From Marinobacter sp. F4216 (lineage in GTDB: Bacteria; Pseudomonadota; Gammaproteobacteria; Pseudomonadales; Oleiphilaceae), in NCBI RefSeq assembly GCF_019931195.1, contig NZ_JAIOUO010000007.1:124001-188000 (forward strand): a stretch of DNA of 64,000 nt. The letters are read 5' to 3'. A program made the translations under genes and the position numbers. A model generated the notes under the pieces. That model made no database searches. It worked only from the letters and a program-made list of their open reading frames with translations, and was not told the DNA's origin. Shown here one piece after another: positions 35,176 through 43,388 of this stretch (its first letter is position 1; the number at the start of each line of letters is the position of its first letter).

Positions 35176-36420
35176 TCAGAGTGCTGTCAGTGTCACACCA
35201 GCCGTGAGCCAGATGATCGCCATTACCACGAGCACCGACAGAACCTTGTCGGTCAGTGACGGCGAGCCATGATCATGATGATGGTGCTCGTGTCCGTGGT
35301 CATGTTTGTTGCGGGCATGTTTGGCCCGGTGCCACAACCAAATCAATCCCACATTGATCGCAAGAAAAATAAGGTTCAGTACAAACTGATAGTTCAGCTG
35401 GAAGAACTCGCGCTCTCCCGGGGCGGTGACTGAGCTGAAGTCCGGTAGCAAACCGAGAAATGCCAGCGCGTAATGCATCGTCAGAGCGGCGAAAACAATG
35501 GCGGCCAGCATGAGCGCAAGGATGTACAGGGCCATTTTCCAGCCATAGTAATTTGCGTTGATACGCAGGACGGGCAGAACCACCAGATCTGAAAAAATGA
35601 ATGCCATTACGCCGGCAAAGGTGACACCTTGCCCGAACAGCACCGCCGCCAGAGGAATGTTCCCCATGGAGCCAATAAAGGTGAAAAAGGCGGCCACCGG
35701 ACCGATGAGGGTCTGGGCGAGCACCGAAAGAAAGCCCGGATTGGCGGCATCTTCGTTGCCAGAACCGAGGAACAGAGCCTGGAAAAAACTCTCCGGTACC
35801 ATGGCGGAAATGATCCCAGAGACCGTAAACCCAATAAGTACATCCTTCCAGACCATCTGCCATTCCATGACATACGTCTGACCGATGTTCTGCCAGCTTT
35901 GCTTGCTCTTCAGTTTTTCTTTCCAGGTGAGATCCTGGTTATCTCCGTTTTCTTGTTCCGAATCCTGTTTCCTGCGGGCCTGGGCCTCCAGGCGGCGGGG
36001 ACGAGTGATCCGGATAAGAAACCAGGTGACCAGAATCAGGATGATCCCACCGACGTATTCCCCCACCACAAACTGCCAGCCAAGAAATATGGCGATAACC
36101 ATTCCCAGCTCGATGACCAGGTTGGTTGATGCCAGCATGAAAGCCATTGAGGGCGCGAGGCCGGCGCCTTTATCGAAAATTGCGCGGGTGGTGGATAAAG
36201 CCGAGAAGCTGCAGGAGCTGGAGATGAATCCGAAAAACGTTCCGAGAAGCATGCTGCGTGGACCGTCCTTGCCCATCGCCTGCTGCATGCGCTTTCGTGT
36301 AATCAGAACTTGTATCAGGCTGCTGATCAGATACCCCAGAATGAATGCCCAGAGGGCCATCCAGAAGAACCCAAGACTGGTCGTTGCCGCTTCACTCCAT
36401 AGCTGAAGGAAGTTCTGCAT
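35176..36420 (-). CDS. YraQ/DUF318-type permease with histidine-rich C-terminus
   Basis: 414 residues with two sets of about four hydrophobic helices, typical of the YraQ/ArsP-like permease family. Conserved elements are FGFISSSCSFSAL and MAFMLASTNLVIE in the first half and GNIPLAAVLFGQG with FIFSDLVVLPVL in the second. Cysteine-bearing permeases of this class include ArsP exporters of organoarsenicals, but substrate cannot be assigned. The C-terminal loop (about residues 376-390) is a metal-binding-like run of His and Asp before a last helix. The start could also be the ATG at 36450. Confidence 0.82.
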   Translation of the reverse strand: MQNFLQLWSEAATTSLGFFWMALWAFILGYLISSLIQVLITRKRMQQAMGKDGPRSMLLGTFFGFISSSCSFSALSTTRAIFDKGAGLAPSMAFMLASTNLVIELGMVIAIFLGWQFVVGEYVGGIILILVTWFLIRITRPRRLEAQARRKQDSEQENGDNQDLTWKEKLKSKQSWQNIGQTYVMEWQMVWKDVLIGFTVSGIISAMVPESFFQALFLGSGNEDAANPGFLSVLAQTLIGPVAAFFTFIGSMGNIPLAAVLFGQGVTFAGVMAFIFSDLVVLPVLRINANYYGWKMALYILALMLAAIVFAALTMHYALAFLGLLPDFSSVTAPGEREFFQLNYQFVLNLIFLAINVGLIWLWHRAKHARNKHDHGHEHHHHDHGSPSLTDKVLSVLVVMAIIWLTAGVTLTAL

Positions 36421-36637
36421 ATCGGACTCAAGTACTGGAAAGTGTGCCATTCACCCTAGCAGACGTGGAAAACCACATCTATGAACACTTTGAACTTGGC
36501 AGGGGCAAGTGCTTCAGTACAGGATGAGCTCGTCCTCAGTCAGGGCTGGCCTTGTGTGGCTTACTGTCGCTGCTGTCAATCCGTCAAATTGATTTCAAGA
36601 ACCCTTCCCGAATGGGAGACAAAGAGGAGCCGGAACA

Positions 36638-36868
36638 ATGCCCTATGATCGGAACTCCGAACTGCCCAAAGGGGTGAAAGACAACCTGCCCGAGCACGCC
36701 CAGGAGATTTACCGAAAAGCGTTTAACTCGGCGTGGGAGGAATACAAGGACCCGTCCGACCGGAGGGGCGGGGCAGGTCGTGAGGAAACCGCGCATAAGG
36801 TTGCCTGGGCGGCCGTTAAGAATGAATATCACAAGGAAGGTGATCGATGGGTACGGGACGGGGACTAA
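36638..36868 (+). CDS. chaB: ChaB family protein
   Basis: 76 residues matching the ChaB fold: MPYDRNSELPKGVKDNLP at the start, AQEIYRKAFNSAWEEY in the middle and AWAAVKNEYHK near the end. ChaB is named as a regulator of the ChaA cation antiporter in E. coli but its biochemical role is not settled. No chaA is nearby. GAGGAG precedes the ATG. Confidence 0.93.
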   Translation: MPYDRNSELPKGVKDNLPEHAQEIYRKAFNSAWEEYKDPSDRRGGAGREETAHKVAWAAVKNEYHKEGDRWVRDGD

Positions 36869-36916
36869 CCCAGTTGACCTGGTATCAAAGGCCCTGAGCG
36901 TTCCGGTTAGCCAATA

Positions 36917-36952
36917 AAAAAGGCCCGGAAGTATTAAGCTCCGGGCCTTTTT
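36917..36952. terminator. Bidirectional intrinsic terminator
   Basis: AAAAAGGCCCGGA and TCCGGGCCTTTTT pair around a 10-base loop. It ends chaB on one strand and nrdJb on the other. Confidence 0.85.
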
Positions 36953-36970
36953 CAGCGCAAGGCGTTCAGC

Positions 36971-37666
36971 TTAGCCGCACTTGCTGTCTCCGCAGGACAG
37001 GCAAGTGGCGCAGCCGTCCATGACGATGACCGCTTTGGTGCTGCACTTGCCACACATGGTGGCGTTGGCAGGGTAGTCGCTGCTCTTCTCGTCGTTGGTG
37101 GCGGAGCTCTGGCTGGCTTCGAACTCGGCGCGCTTTTCGGCGAGGATGCGCTTGGTGGTTTCGCTCATCTCTTCGCTTTCCAACAGGCCGATCGCCTTCA
37201 GGTGCTTCTCGATCACGGCGCCGATTTCGGCAACCAGTGACGGCATGAATACGCCGCCTTTCTTGAAGTAGCCGCCGTTGGGGTCATACACAGAGCGCAG
37301 CTCTTCCACCAGGAAGGTTACGTCGCCACCCTTGCGGAATACCGCAGAGATAACGCGGGTGAGGGCGATAACCCACTGGAAGTGCTCCATGGACTTGGAG
37401 TTGATGAACACTTCGTAGGGCTGACGGCTTTCGTGGTCCGTGCCTTCGTTAAGCAGGATGTCATTGATGGTGATGTACATCGCATGCTCTGCCACCGGCG
37501 GCTTGATCTTGTAGGTGGTGCCCAACAAGAAATCAGGACGCTCGATGTTTTCGTTCATCTTCACCGGAGCCTGTTCGGTTTGATCCGGTGCCGCTGCTGC
37601 GTTGCTCTCAGCGTCGGCTTTCTTGACTCGGTAGCCGACGATTTTGTTGCTGATTTTCACTGTCAT
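36971..37666 (-). CDS. nrdJb: Class II ribonucleotide reductase, small C-terminal subunit NrdJb
   Basis: 231 residues encoding the separated C-terminal piece of B12-dependent ribonucleotide reductase. The middle carries a TSCPD-type domain (RPDFLLGTTYKI, SKSMEHFQWVIALTRVISAVFR, GGVFMPSLVAEIG). The end has two Cys pairs (CGKCSTKAVIVMDGCATCLSCG) of a zinc-ribbon type. In split systems this subunit is needed with NrdJa for dNTP synthesis. The start follows AGGAAC. It lies 28 bases downstream of nrdJa and is certainly cotranscribed. Confidence 0.92.
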   Translation of the reverse strand: MTVKISNKIVGYRVKKADAESNAAAAPDQTEQAPVKMNENIERPDFLLGTTYKIKPPVAEHAMYITINDILLNEGTDHESRQPYEVFINSKSMEHFQWVIALTRVISAVFRKGGDVTFLVEELRSVYDPNGGYFKKGGVFMPSLVAEIGAVIEKHLKAIGLLESEEMSETTKRILAEKRAEFEASQSSATNDEKSSDYPANATMCGKCSTKAVIVMDGCATCLSCGDSKCG

Positions 37667-37694
37667 GTTCGTGTTCCTATGTCGGGTTCCCAGA

Positions 37695-39833
37695 TCAGTA
37701 CTTGCCGTAAGTGCCTTCTTTCAGCGCGTCAAACAGGTTAGCAGCGGTGTGCATCTCACCGTCATATTCTACCTGCTCGTTGCCCTTCAGGGTGACTTTG
37801 CTGCCGTCATCAAGGGTGAACTCGTACATCGTGTTCTCGAGGTCTTTCTCTTTCACCAGTACGCCCTGGAACGCTTCCGGGTTGAAGCGGAAGGTGGTGC
37901 AGCCCTTCAGGCCCTTGTCATAGGCATACAGGTAAATGTCCTTGAAATCCTGATAGGCGAAGTCTGTCGGAACATTGGCCGTCTTGGAAATCGAGGAATC
38001 TACCCACTTCTGAGCCGCCGCCTGGATGTCCACGTGCTGCTGGGGCGTCACGTCGTCAGAGGTGGTGAAGTACTCGGGCAGTTTCTTGTCGGCTTCGTCA
38101 GAAAACGGCATGGCGCCCGGATTCACCAGCTGACGGTAGGCCAGCAGTTCGAAGGAGAATACGTCTACCTTCTCTTTGGTCTTGCGGCCTTCACGGATGA
38201 TATTCCGCGCATAGTGGTGCGAGAAGCTCGGTTCGATACCGTTGCTGGCGTTGTTGGCCAGTGACAGGCTGATGGTGCCGGTCGGCGCGATAGACGTGTG
38301 GTGAGTGAATCGACCACCTTTCTCCGCCAGTTCTTCAATCAGCTTCGGCTCAACGCTCGCGATCTGTTGCATGTACTTGCTGTACTTGGCGTGCAGAACG
38401 CGGCCTTTCACCTTGTCGCCCAGCTTGTAGCCGTCTTTGGCCAGTTCCGGAGCTTTGCGCAGCATCTTCGGCGTGATTTCGAACTCTTCGTCCATGATCG
38501 GCGCAACGCCTTTTTCTTCGGCCAGAGTCAGGGACTGGCGCCAGCCCTCTACCGCCATTTCACGAACAACTTCTTCAGTGAACTGCACGGACTCTTTGGA
38601 GCCGTACGGCATACGCAGCATTGCCAGCGTGGAGCCCAGGCCAAGAATGCCCATGCCGTGACGACGCTTGTGGGTGATCTCGTGGCGCTGCTCTTCCAGC
38701 GGCAGGCCGTTGATCTCTACCACGTTGTCCAGCATGCGGGTGAAGATGCCCACCACCTTGCGGTACTTCTCGTAGTTGAAGCTGGCCTTGTCGGTGAACG
38801 GGTAGTCCACGAACTTGGTCAGGTTCACAGAGCCCAGCAGGCAGCTGCCATAAGGAGGCAGGGGTTGCTCTCCGCACGGGTTGGTGGCGCGGATGTCCTC
38901 GCAGAACCAGTTGTTGTTCATCTGGTTGACCTTGTCGATCAGGATGAAGCCTGGCTCGGCGTAGTCATAGGTAGAGGTCATGATGGTGTCCCAGATGAAC
39001 TGGGCTTTCAGGGTGCGGTAGATACGGCATGCTACCTTGCCCTCGTCGTTTGTGACGTAGCCATCTAGCACCGGGAAGTCACGGTAAACGAACTGGGTGG
39101 TGTCCGTCAGGTCCAGCTGCTCGTCGTCCACTTCCTTCTGGGTCACCGGGAAAGACAGGTGCCAGTCGTCGCCGTTACGAACGGCTTCGATGAAGTCTTC
39201 GGTGATCAGCAGCGACAGGTTGAACTGGCGCAGGCGACCATCTTCACGCTTGGCCTGGATGAAATCGATCACGTCCGGGTGGTGAACGTCAAAGGTTGCC
39301 ATCTGCGCGCCGCGGCGGCCACCGGCAGAAGACACGGTGAAACACATGCGGTCAAAGATATCCATGAAGGACAGCGGGCCAGAGGTGGTGGCGCCAGCAC
39401 CCGCGACGTACGCGCCTTTCGGGCGCAGGGTAGAGAACTCGTAACCAATGCCGCAGCCGGCTTTCAAAGTCAGGCCGGCTTCGTGGTTCTTCTCCAGAAT
39501 GTCGTTCATGGAGTCGTTGATAGAACCCGAAACGGTGCAGTTAATGGTGGAGGTCGCCGGCTTGTGGGCTTCCGCGCCTGCGTTGGAGGTAATGCGGCCA
39601 GCCGGGATGGCACCGTTCTGAAGGGCCCAGATGAAGTCCTTCATGTGCTTGGTGCGGTCCGCTTTCTTTTCGACCTCGGCCAGAGCCTTGGCAACACGCT
39701 CGTAGGTTGCGTTGATGTCCTTGTCGACCGGTTCGCCGGTTTTGGTTTTCAGTTGGTATTTGCTGCCCCAGATGTCCAGCGAAGCTTCCTGCATCGGAAT
39801 TGTCGTAACCACAGCTTGTGCCTTAGCGTTCAT
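37695..39833 (-). CDS. nrdJa: Class II (adenosylcobalamin) ribonucleotide reductase, catalytic subunit NrdJa
   Basis: 712 residues holding the ten-strand barrel that reduces ribonucleotides with adenosylcobalamin, in aerobic or anaerobic conditions. Motifs seen: AGCGIGYEFSTLRPKGA (substrate loop), the active-site NPCGEQPLPPYGSCLLGSVNL, ATFDVHHPDV and APTGTISL. Split NrdJa/NrdJb occurs in Pseudomonas and relatives. ATG 39833 (MNAKAQAVVTTIPMQ) is set by AGGGGTGGC before it. The leader carries a good promoter overlapped by a probable NrdR box. Confidence 0.95.
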   Translation of the reverse strand: MNAKAQAVVTTIPMQEASLDIWGSKYQLKTKTGEPVDKDINATYERVAKALAEVEKKADRTKHMKDFIWALQNGAIPAGRITSNAGAEAHKPATSTINCTVSGSINDSMNDILEKNHEAGLTLKAGCGIGYEFSTLRPKGAYVAGAGATTSGPLSFMDIFDRMCFTVSSAGGRRGAQMATFDVHHPDVIDFIQAKREDGRLRQFNLSLLITEDFIEAVRNGDDWHLSFPVTQKEVDDEQLDLTDTTQFVYRDFPVLDGYVTNDEGKVACRIYRTLKAQFIWDTIMTSTYDYAEPGFILIDKVNQMNNNWFCEDIRATNPCGEQPLPPYGSCLLGSVNLTKFVDYPFTDKASFNYEKYRKVVGIFTRMLDNVVEINGLPLEEQRHEITHKRRHGMGILGLGSTLAMLRMPYGSKESVQFTEEVVREMAVEGWRQSLTLAEEKGVAPIMDEEFEITPKMLRKAPELAKDGYKLGDKVKGRVLHAKYSKYMQQIASVEPKLIEELAEKGGRFTHHTSIAPTGTISLSLANNASNGIEPSFSHHYARNIIREGRKTKEKVDVFSFELLAYRQLVNPGAMPFSDEADKKLPEYFTTSDDVTPQQHVDIQAAAQKWVDSSISKTANVPTDFAYQDFKDIYLYAYDKGLKGCTTFRFNPEAFQGVLVKEKDLENTMYEFTLDDGSKVTLKGNEQVEYDGEMHTAANLFDALKEGTYGKY

Positions 39834-40330
39834 TGCCACCCCTTTGATAATGCCAGTCTGTAACGCGTTTCTTATTGGCAGTACGACCTTGGACCGTACT
39901 GCACCCCTTTTAACTTCAAGTAAGTTCGATCTTTCGTTGCCCGACAGCAATCGAAACCACAACATATTGGGTTTGGAAGGCTCGTCTCGGGCGATGATCC
40001 TGGTCCGGATCGTGTGGGCCGGTCGGCTCTGTGCCGTCTCTGCAGCGAGTTTGAGGATTGTGTCCGGAAATGCTGCTGGCCCTATATATGGGTCATGATG
40101 GGAGAAAGTATAACAGGATATAGTGGTCTGTGAAGAAGGTCAGACCTATTGAACTCCGGCTGGAAACAAAAAAAATAAATCGAAGAGAGCTTGCAAGTCT
40201 GAAACACCAGATGGCATCTGGCTTCCCGGCCTGATCGTAAAAACCACTACATGTTGTGGTTAAAAAATATCCAACAAAGGGAGGGGTTATCGTTACATTG
40301 AGCTGTACACCGGGGGGCCCGCCACACCTA
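39834..40330 (-). other. About 500-base regulatory region upstream of nrdJ
   Basis: No gene is found here. It holds a promoter with NrdR-like boxes (40081-40134) and, further upstream, the perfect palindrome CCAGATG-G-CATCTGG (40207-40221) and the near-perfect AACCACTACATGTTGTGGTT (40242-40261). I searched for a cobalamin riboswitch B12 box and did not find one. The leader from the promoter to the ATG would be about 270 bases. Confidence 0.6.
40107..40134 (-). promoter_or_regulatory. nrdJ promoter with NrdR-like box
   Basis: On the minus strand TTCACA (40129-40134) and TATACT (40107-40112) are 16 bases apart. The spacer contains CCACTATATCCTGT (40113-40126), which matches the NrdR consensus ACACTATATATTGT at 11 of 14 bases. 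A second AT-core site CCCATATATAGG lies about three helical turns downstream (40081-40092). Confidence 0.6.
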
Positions 40331-40331
40331 T

Positions 40332-40358
40332 AAAAAAGGCGGGAGAATCTCCCGCCTC
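40332..40358 (-). terminator. Intrinsic terminator of the ABC operon
   Basis: Reading on the minus strand, AGGCGGG-AGATTCT-CCCGCCT is followed by TTTTTTA. It lies 20 bases beyond the ATPase stop. Confidence 0.85.
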
Positions 40359-40377
40359 AGCGCTCTTCAGGCTCTGG

Positions 40378-41172
40378 TCAGCCAAGAAGCAGGCTGTCAT
40401 CATCCACTTCGAGGCCGCGCTGTTTTTCGAACAGACCGAGCAGGTCTTTCACTTCCAGTCCTTCACGTTCTTTGCCTTGAATGTCGAAAACAACCTGTCC
40501 CTGGTGAAGCATCACGGTACGCGTGCCCACTTCCAGCGCCTGCTTCATGCTGTGGGTCACCATCAAAGCGGTCAGTTTCTGCTCATCGATGATTTTGGTG
40601 GTCAGCTCCAGAACGAAAGCGGCGGTTTTCGGATCCAGCGCGGCAGTATGCTCATCCAGGAGAAGAATGCTCGATGGAGTCAGGCTGGCCATCAGCAGGC
40701 TCACGGCCTGACGTTGACCGCCGGACAACAGGCCCATTTTGTCACCGAGCCGGCTTTCCAGGCCAAGCTTGAGCGAGGACAGGCTGTCCCGGAATTGCTC
40801 CATGTACTGCTTCTTTACCGCAGCCGTCAGGCCCCGCCGCTGGCCGCGCTTGATGGCGAGGGAGAGGTTCTCCTCAATACTGAGTGCTTCACAGGTTCCC
40901 GCCAGGGGATCCTGAAACACTCGCGCCACCATGCCCGCGCGCTTATGGGTTGGCAGTCGGGTGACATCAACGTTATCGACGATGATTTCACCGCTGTCCA
41001 CCATTACCTCGCCGGACAGCGCGTTCAGGAAGGTCGACTTGCCAGCGCCATTGCTGCCAATAACCGTTACGAATTCACCCTGGTTGACGGTCAGGCTCAT
41101 GCCCCGCAGCGCCGGGTTTTCCAGTGGGGTGCCTTTACCAAAGGTCAGTCGGAGATCGCTTGCACTAATCAT
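40378..41172 (-). CDS. ABC importer ATPase (TrpZ-type)
   Basis: 264 residues. Walker A GSNGAGKST near residue 39, signature LSGGQRQAVSLLMA near 148 and the family-specific Walker B LLLDEHTAALDP are present; the His after DE is typical of this importer class. It is the last gene of a three-gene unit (binding protein, permease, ATPase). A strong GAGGAGG precedes the ATG. The putative substrate is discussed at the binding protein. Confidence 0.9.
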   Translation of the reverse strand: MISASDLRLTFGKGTPLENPALRGMSLTVNQGEFVTVIGSNGAGKSTFLNALSGEVMVDSGEIIVDNVDVTRLPTHKRAGMVARVFQDPLAGTCEALSIEENLSLAIKRGQRRGLTAAVKKQYMEQFRDSLSSLKLGLESRLGDKMGLLSGGQRQAVSLLMASLTPSSILLLDEHTAALDPKTAAFVLELTTKIIDEQKLTALMVTHSMKQALEVGTRTVMLHQGQVVFDIQGKEREGLEVKDLLGLFEKQRGLEVDDDSLLLG

Positions 41173-41181
41173 GATGCCTCC

Positions 41182-42084
41182 TCAGGCCTTATTGCGGGTG
41201 AATTTGCTGGCTACGGAGCTGCGAACGCCCGGCAGAACGATCGCCAGGGTAACCAGAATGGCAGTGATCAGGTTGAGATCCTGCGCCTGCAGGCCGAGAA
41301 CGTCTGCATTCAAAGCGAAGGCAATGGCCAGTCGGTAAACGATGGCGCCAATGACACAGGCGAACAGGGCGCGAAGCACGGAGGAGGGGGTGATTACCGC
41401 TTCACCGCCAATCAGGGATGCGAGACCAATGATGATAACGCCCACGCCCATGGTGACGTCAGCAGCGCCCTGGCTCTGGGCGAACAGCGCGCCGGCCAGG
41501 CCGACGAGGCCATTGGAAATCGCAATCCCCAGTACGATCATTGCGCCGGTTGCAATGCCCTGGGCCCGGGCCATGCGTGCATTGGCGCCGGTGGCGCGCA
41601 TTGCGAGGCCGGTTTCGGATTTCATGAAGCGCCACATCAGGACCAGGCAGATCATCACAACGATAATGAACAGAAGCACCGGCACCTGATGGAATGCTAG
41701 ATCCAGGTCGTACCATGGCGTCAGTACCGTTTCCTCGCTCAGCAACGCCACATTGGGGCGGCCCATGATGCGCAGGTTGATGGAATAAAGCGCAATCATG
41801 GTAAGGATGGAGGCCAACAGGTTCAGAATCTTCAGTTTTACGTTCAGCAAGGCTGTAACGGCTCCCGCAGCCATGCCGGCCAGGACGGCGGCGCCCGTTG
41901 CCAGCCAGGGGTTCCAGCCGTTGATAATGAGCATGGCGGCAACCGCTGCGCCCAACGGGAAGCTTCCGTCCACGGTCAGGTCCGGGAAGTCGAGCACGCG
42001 GAAGGAGATGTAGATGCCGAACGCTACCAGGCCGTATATGAGGCCCGTTTCAATGGCGCCGTAGAGTGCGATTTCACTGAGCAT
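41182..42084 (-). CDS. ABC importer permease (TrpY/branched-chain-like)
   Basis: 300 residues with about eight hydrophobic helices across the length and the family blocks GIYISFRVLDFPDLTVDGSF near the N-terminus and GLMAR-type MRATGANARMARAQG in the cytoplasmic loop (about 160-175) that couples to the ATPase. 9 bases separate it from the ATPase gene. A strong hairpin stands between it and the binding-protein gene upstream. Confidence 0.9.
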   Translation of the reverse strand: MLSEIALYGAIETGLIYGLVAFGIYISFRVLDFPDLTVDGSFPLGAAVAAMLIINGWNPWLATGAAVLAGMAAGAVTALLNVKLKILNLLASILTMIALYSINLRIMGRPNVALLSEETVLTPWYDLDLAFHQVPVLLFIIVVMICLVLMWRFMKSETGLAMRATGANARMARAQGIATGAMIVLGIAISNGLVGLAGALFAQSQGAADVTMGVGVIIIGLASLIGGEAVITPSSVLRALFACVIGAIVYRLAIAFALNADVLGLQAQDLNLITAILVTLAIVLPGVRSSVASKFTRNKA

Positions 42085-42110
42085 GGGTCTGTATCACTAT
42101 CTGTAAATAA

Positions 42111-42151
42111 AAAAACGGGCGGGCCCCAGTAATGGGACTCCGCCCGTTTTT
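42111..42151. terminator. Terminator-like hairpin inside the ABC operon
   Basis: AAAAACGGGCGG and CCGCCCGTTTTT pair around a 17-base loop, with A and T tracts at both ends. It stands between the binding-protein gene and the permease gene in the same direction, so it probably acts as a leaky terminator giving excess binding protein. Confidence 0.75.
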
Positions 42152-42160
42152 GTTCGGATT

Positions 42161-43135
42161 TTACTCGTCGTTCTGGATAACTTTCTGGGCTTCCTTGACC
42201 AGATCTTCCGGCAAGGTCATGCCCATGCCTTTAGCGGCATCCAGGTTTACGAACAGGTCGAGGGTTTCCATGGTTTCAACGGGCATGCTGGCGGTGTCGC
42301 CACCTTCAAGCACGCGCGCGACCATGGCACCGGTCTGGCGCCCATGATTGTAGTAGTTGAAGCCAAGGGCCGCGACCGCACCACGATCGACGGTTGCCGT
42401 GTCCGCAGCGAATACCGGCAGGTCGGTGCGCTCACCCACGGAGATGACAGCTTCCACCGCACTGATCACGGTGTTGTCAGTGGTCAGGTAAATGGCATCA
42501 ACCTTACCAACCAGGGAGCGGGTCGCCCCAAGCACTTCGGAGGTTTTGGTGGCGGCGGCCTTCTCCAGCGTCAGTCCGCGGGCTTTGAGGCGTTCTTCCA
42601 ACAGGTTTACCAGGGAAACGGCATTTGCCTCGCCCGGGTTGTAGACGGTGCCAATTCGAGTGGCATCTGGTACGGCGCGCTTCAGCAGGTCGATGTGTTT
42701 TTCGATGGGTAGCATATCGGACACGCCGGTAATGTTAGCGCCGGGAGCTTCCAGGCTGGCTACAAGTTTGGCCGCTACCGGGTCGGTCACTGCAGAAAAC
42801 ACCACCGGGATGTTACGCGCTGCTGCTGCGACCGTCTGAGCGGACGGGGTGGCAATGGCCACAATGACGTCGGGGCTTTCACCAACGAATTTTCGGGCGA
42901 TCTGGGCTGCGATGGCTGAATTACCCTGTGCGCTCTCGTGCATCACGGTCAGATTCTCGCCTTCCTTATAGCCACGCTCCGCCAGTTCATCCTTTACGCC
43001 TTGATAAACAGCGTCCAGGGCAGGGTGTTCAACGATCTGGGTGATGGCAACGGTACGAGCTTCCTGGGCTTGCACCAGGCTTGCAGCTGCAAGCAGTGAG
43101 GCACCGATCAGGGTGCGCAGGTTTTTTTTGGCCAT
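42161..43135 (-). CDS. ABC transporter substrate-binding protein (PF04392/TrpX type)
   Basis: 324 residues with a signal peptide (ending LVQAQ, about residue 24). The mature protein is the two-lobed ABC_sub_bind family: ITQIVEHPALDAVYQGVKDEL at the start, AIATPSAQT, NIPVVFSAVTDPVAA and NITGVSDMLP. Characterised relatives in streptococci (TrpX) bind tryptophan or related aromatic amino acids; the ligand here is unproven. It is the first gene of the importer unit, followed by an internal hairpin. GGAGACAGG precedes the ATG. Confidence 0.88.
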   Translation of the reverse strand: MAKKNLRTLIGASLLAAASLVQAQEARTVAITQIVEHPALDAVYQGVKDELAERGYKEGENLTVMHESAQGNSAIAAQIARKFVGESPDVIVAIATPSAQTVAAAARNIPVVFSAVTDPVAAKLVASLEAPGANITGVSDMLPIEKHIDLLKRAVPDATRIGTVYNPGEANAVSLVNLLEERLKARGLTLEKAAATKTSEVLGATRSLVGKVDAIYLTTDNTVISAVEAVISVGERTDLPVFAADTATVDRGAVAALGFNYYNHGRQTGAMVARVLEGGDTASMPVETMETLDLFVNLDAAKGMGMTLPEDLVKEAQKVIQNDE

Positions 43136-43388
43136 GTGCCTGTCTCCGAATTCTTGTCTGGTTGGTTGGGTTTACAAAACTTCAGAACGACGACGGGGCG
43201 CAAGTTTACCACAGCCTCTGAGGCTTGGGGGCAGGGATTGGTAGCGGCTTTGTAATGGGGTGGTTAAATTGAATAGTTTCTGGCTTCATCACATTTTGCG
43301 CTTTCAGGCTGTGATCAAATACCCTACGAACGTCTTATAACAAACCCTTACAGAACTTATTTTTAGCGGACGAATACAAGGAAGATTC

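Noticed and set aside
39834-40330. Possible cobalamin riboswitch before nrdJ
   Set aside because: No B12 box or GCCACTG core could be found on the transcribed strand.
40477-41700. 407-codon open frame antisense to the ABC ATPase and permease genes
   Set aside because: It crosses two real genes and an intergenic gap; Gln-, Gly- and His-rich composition typical of a shadow frame.
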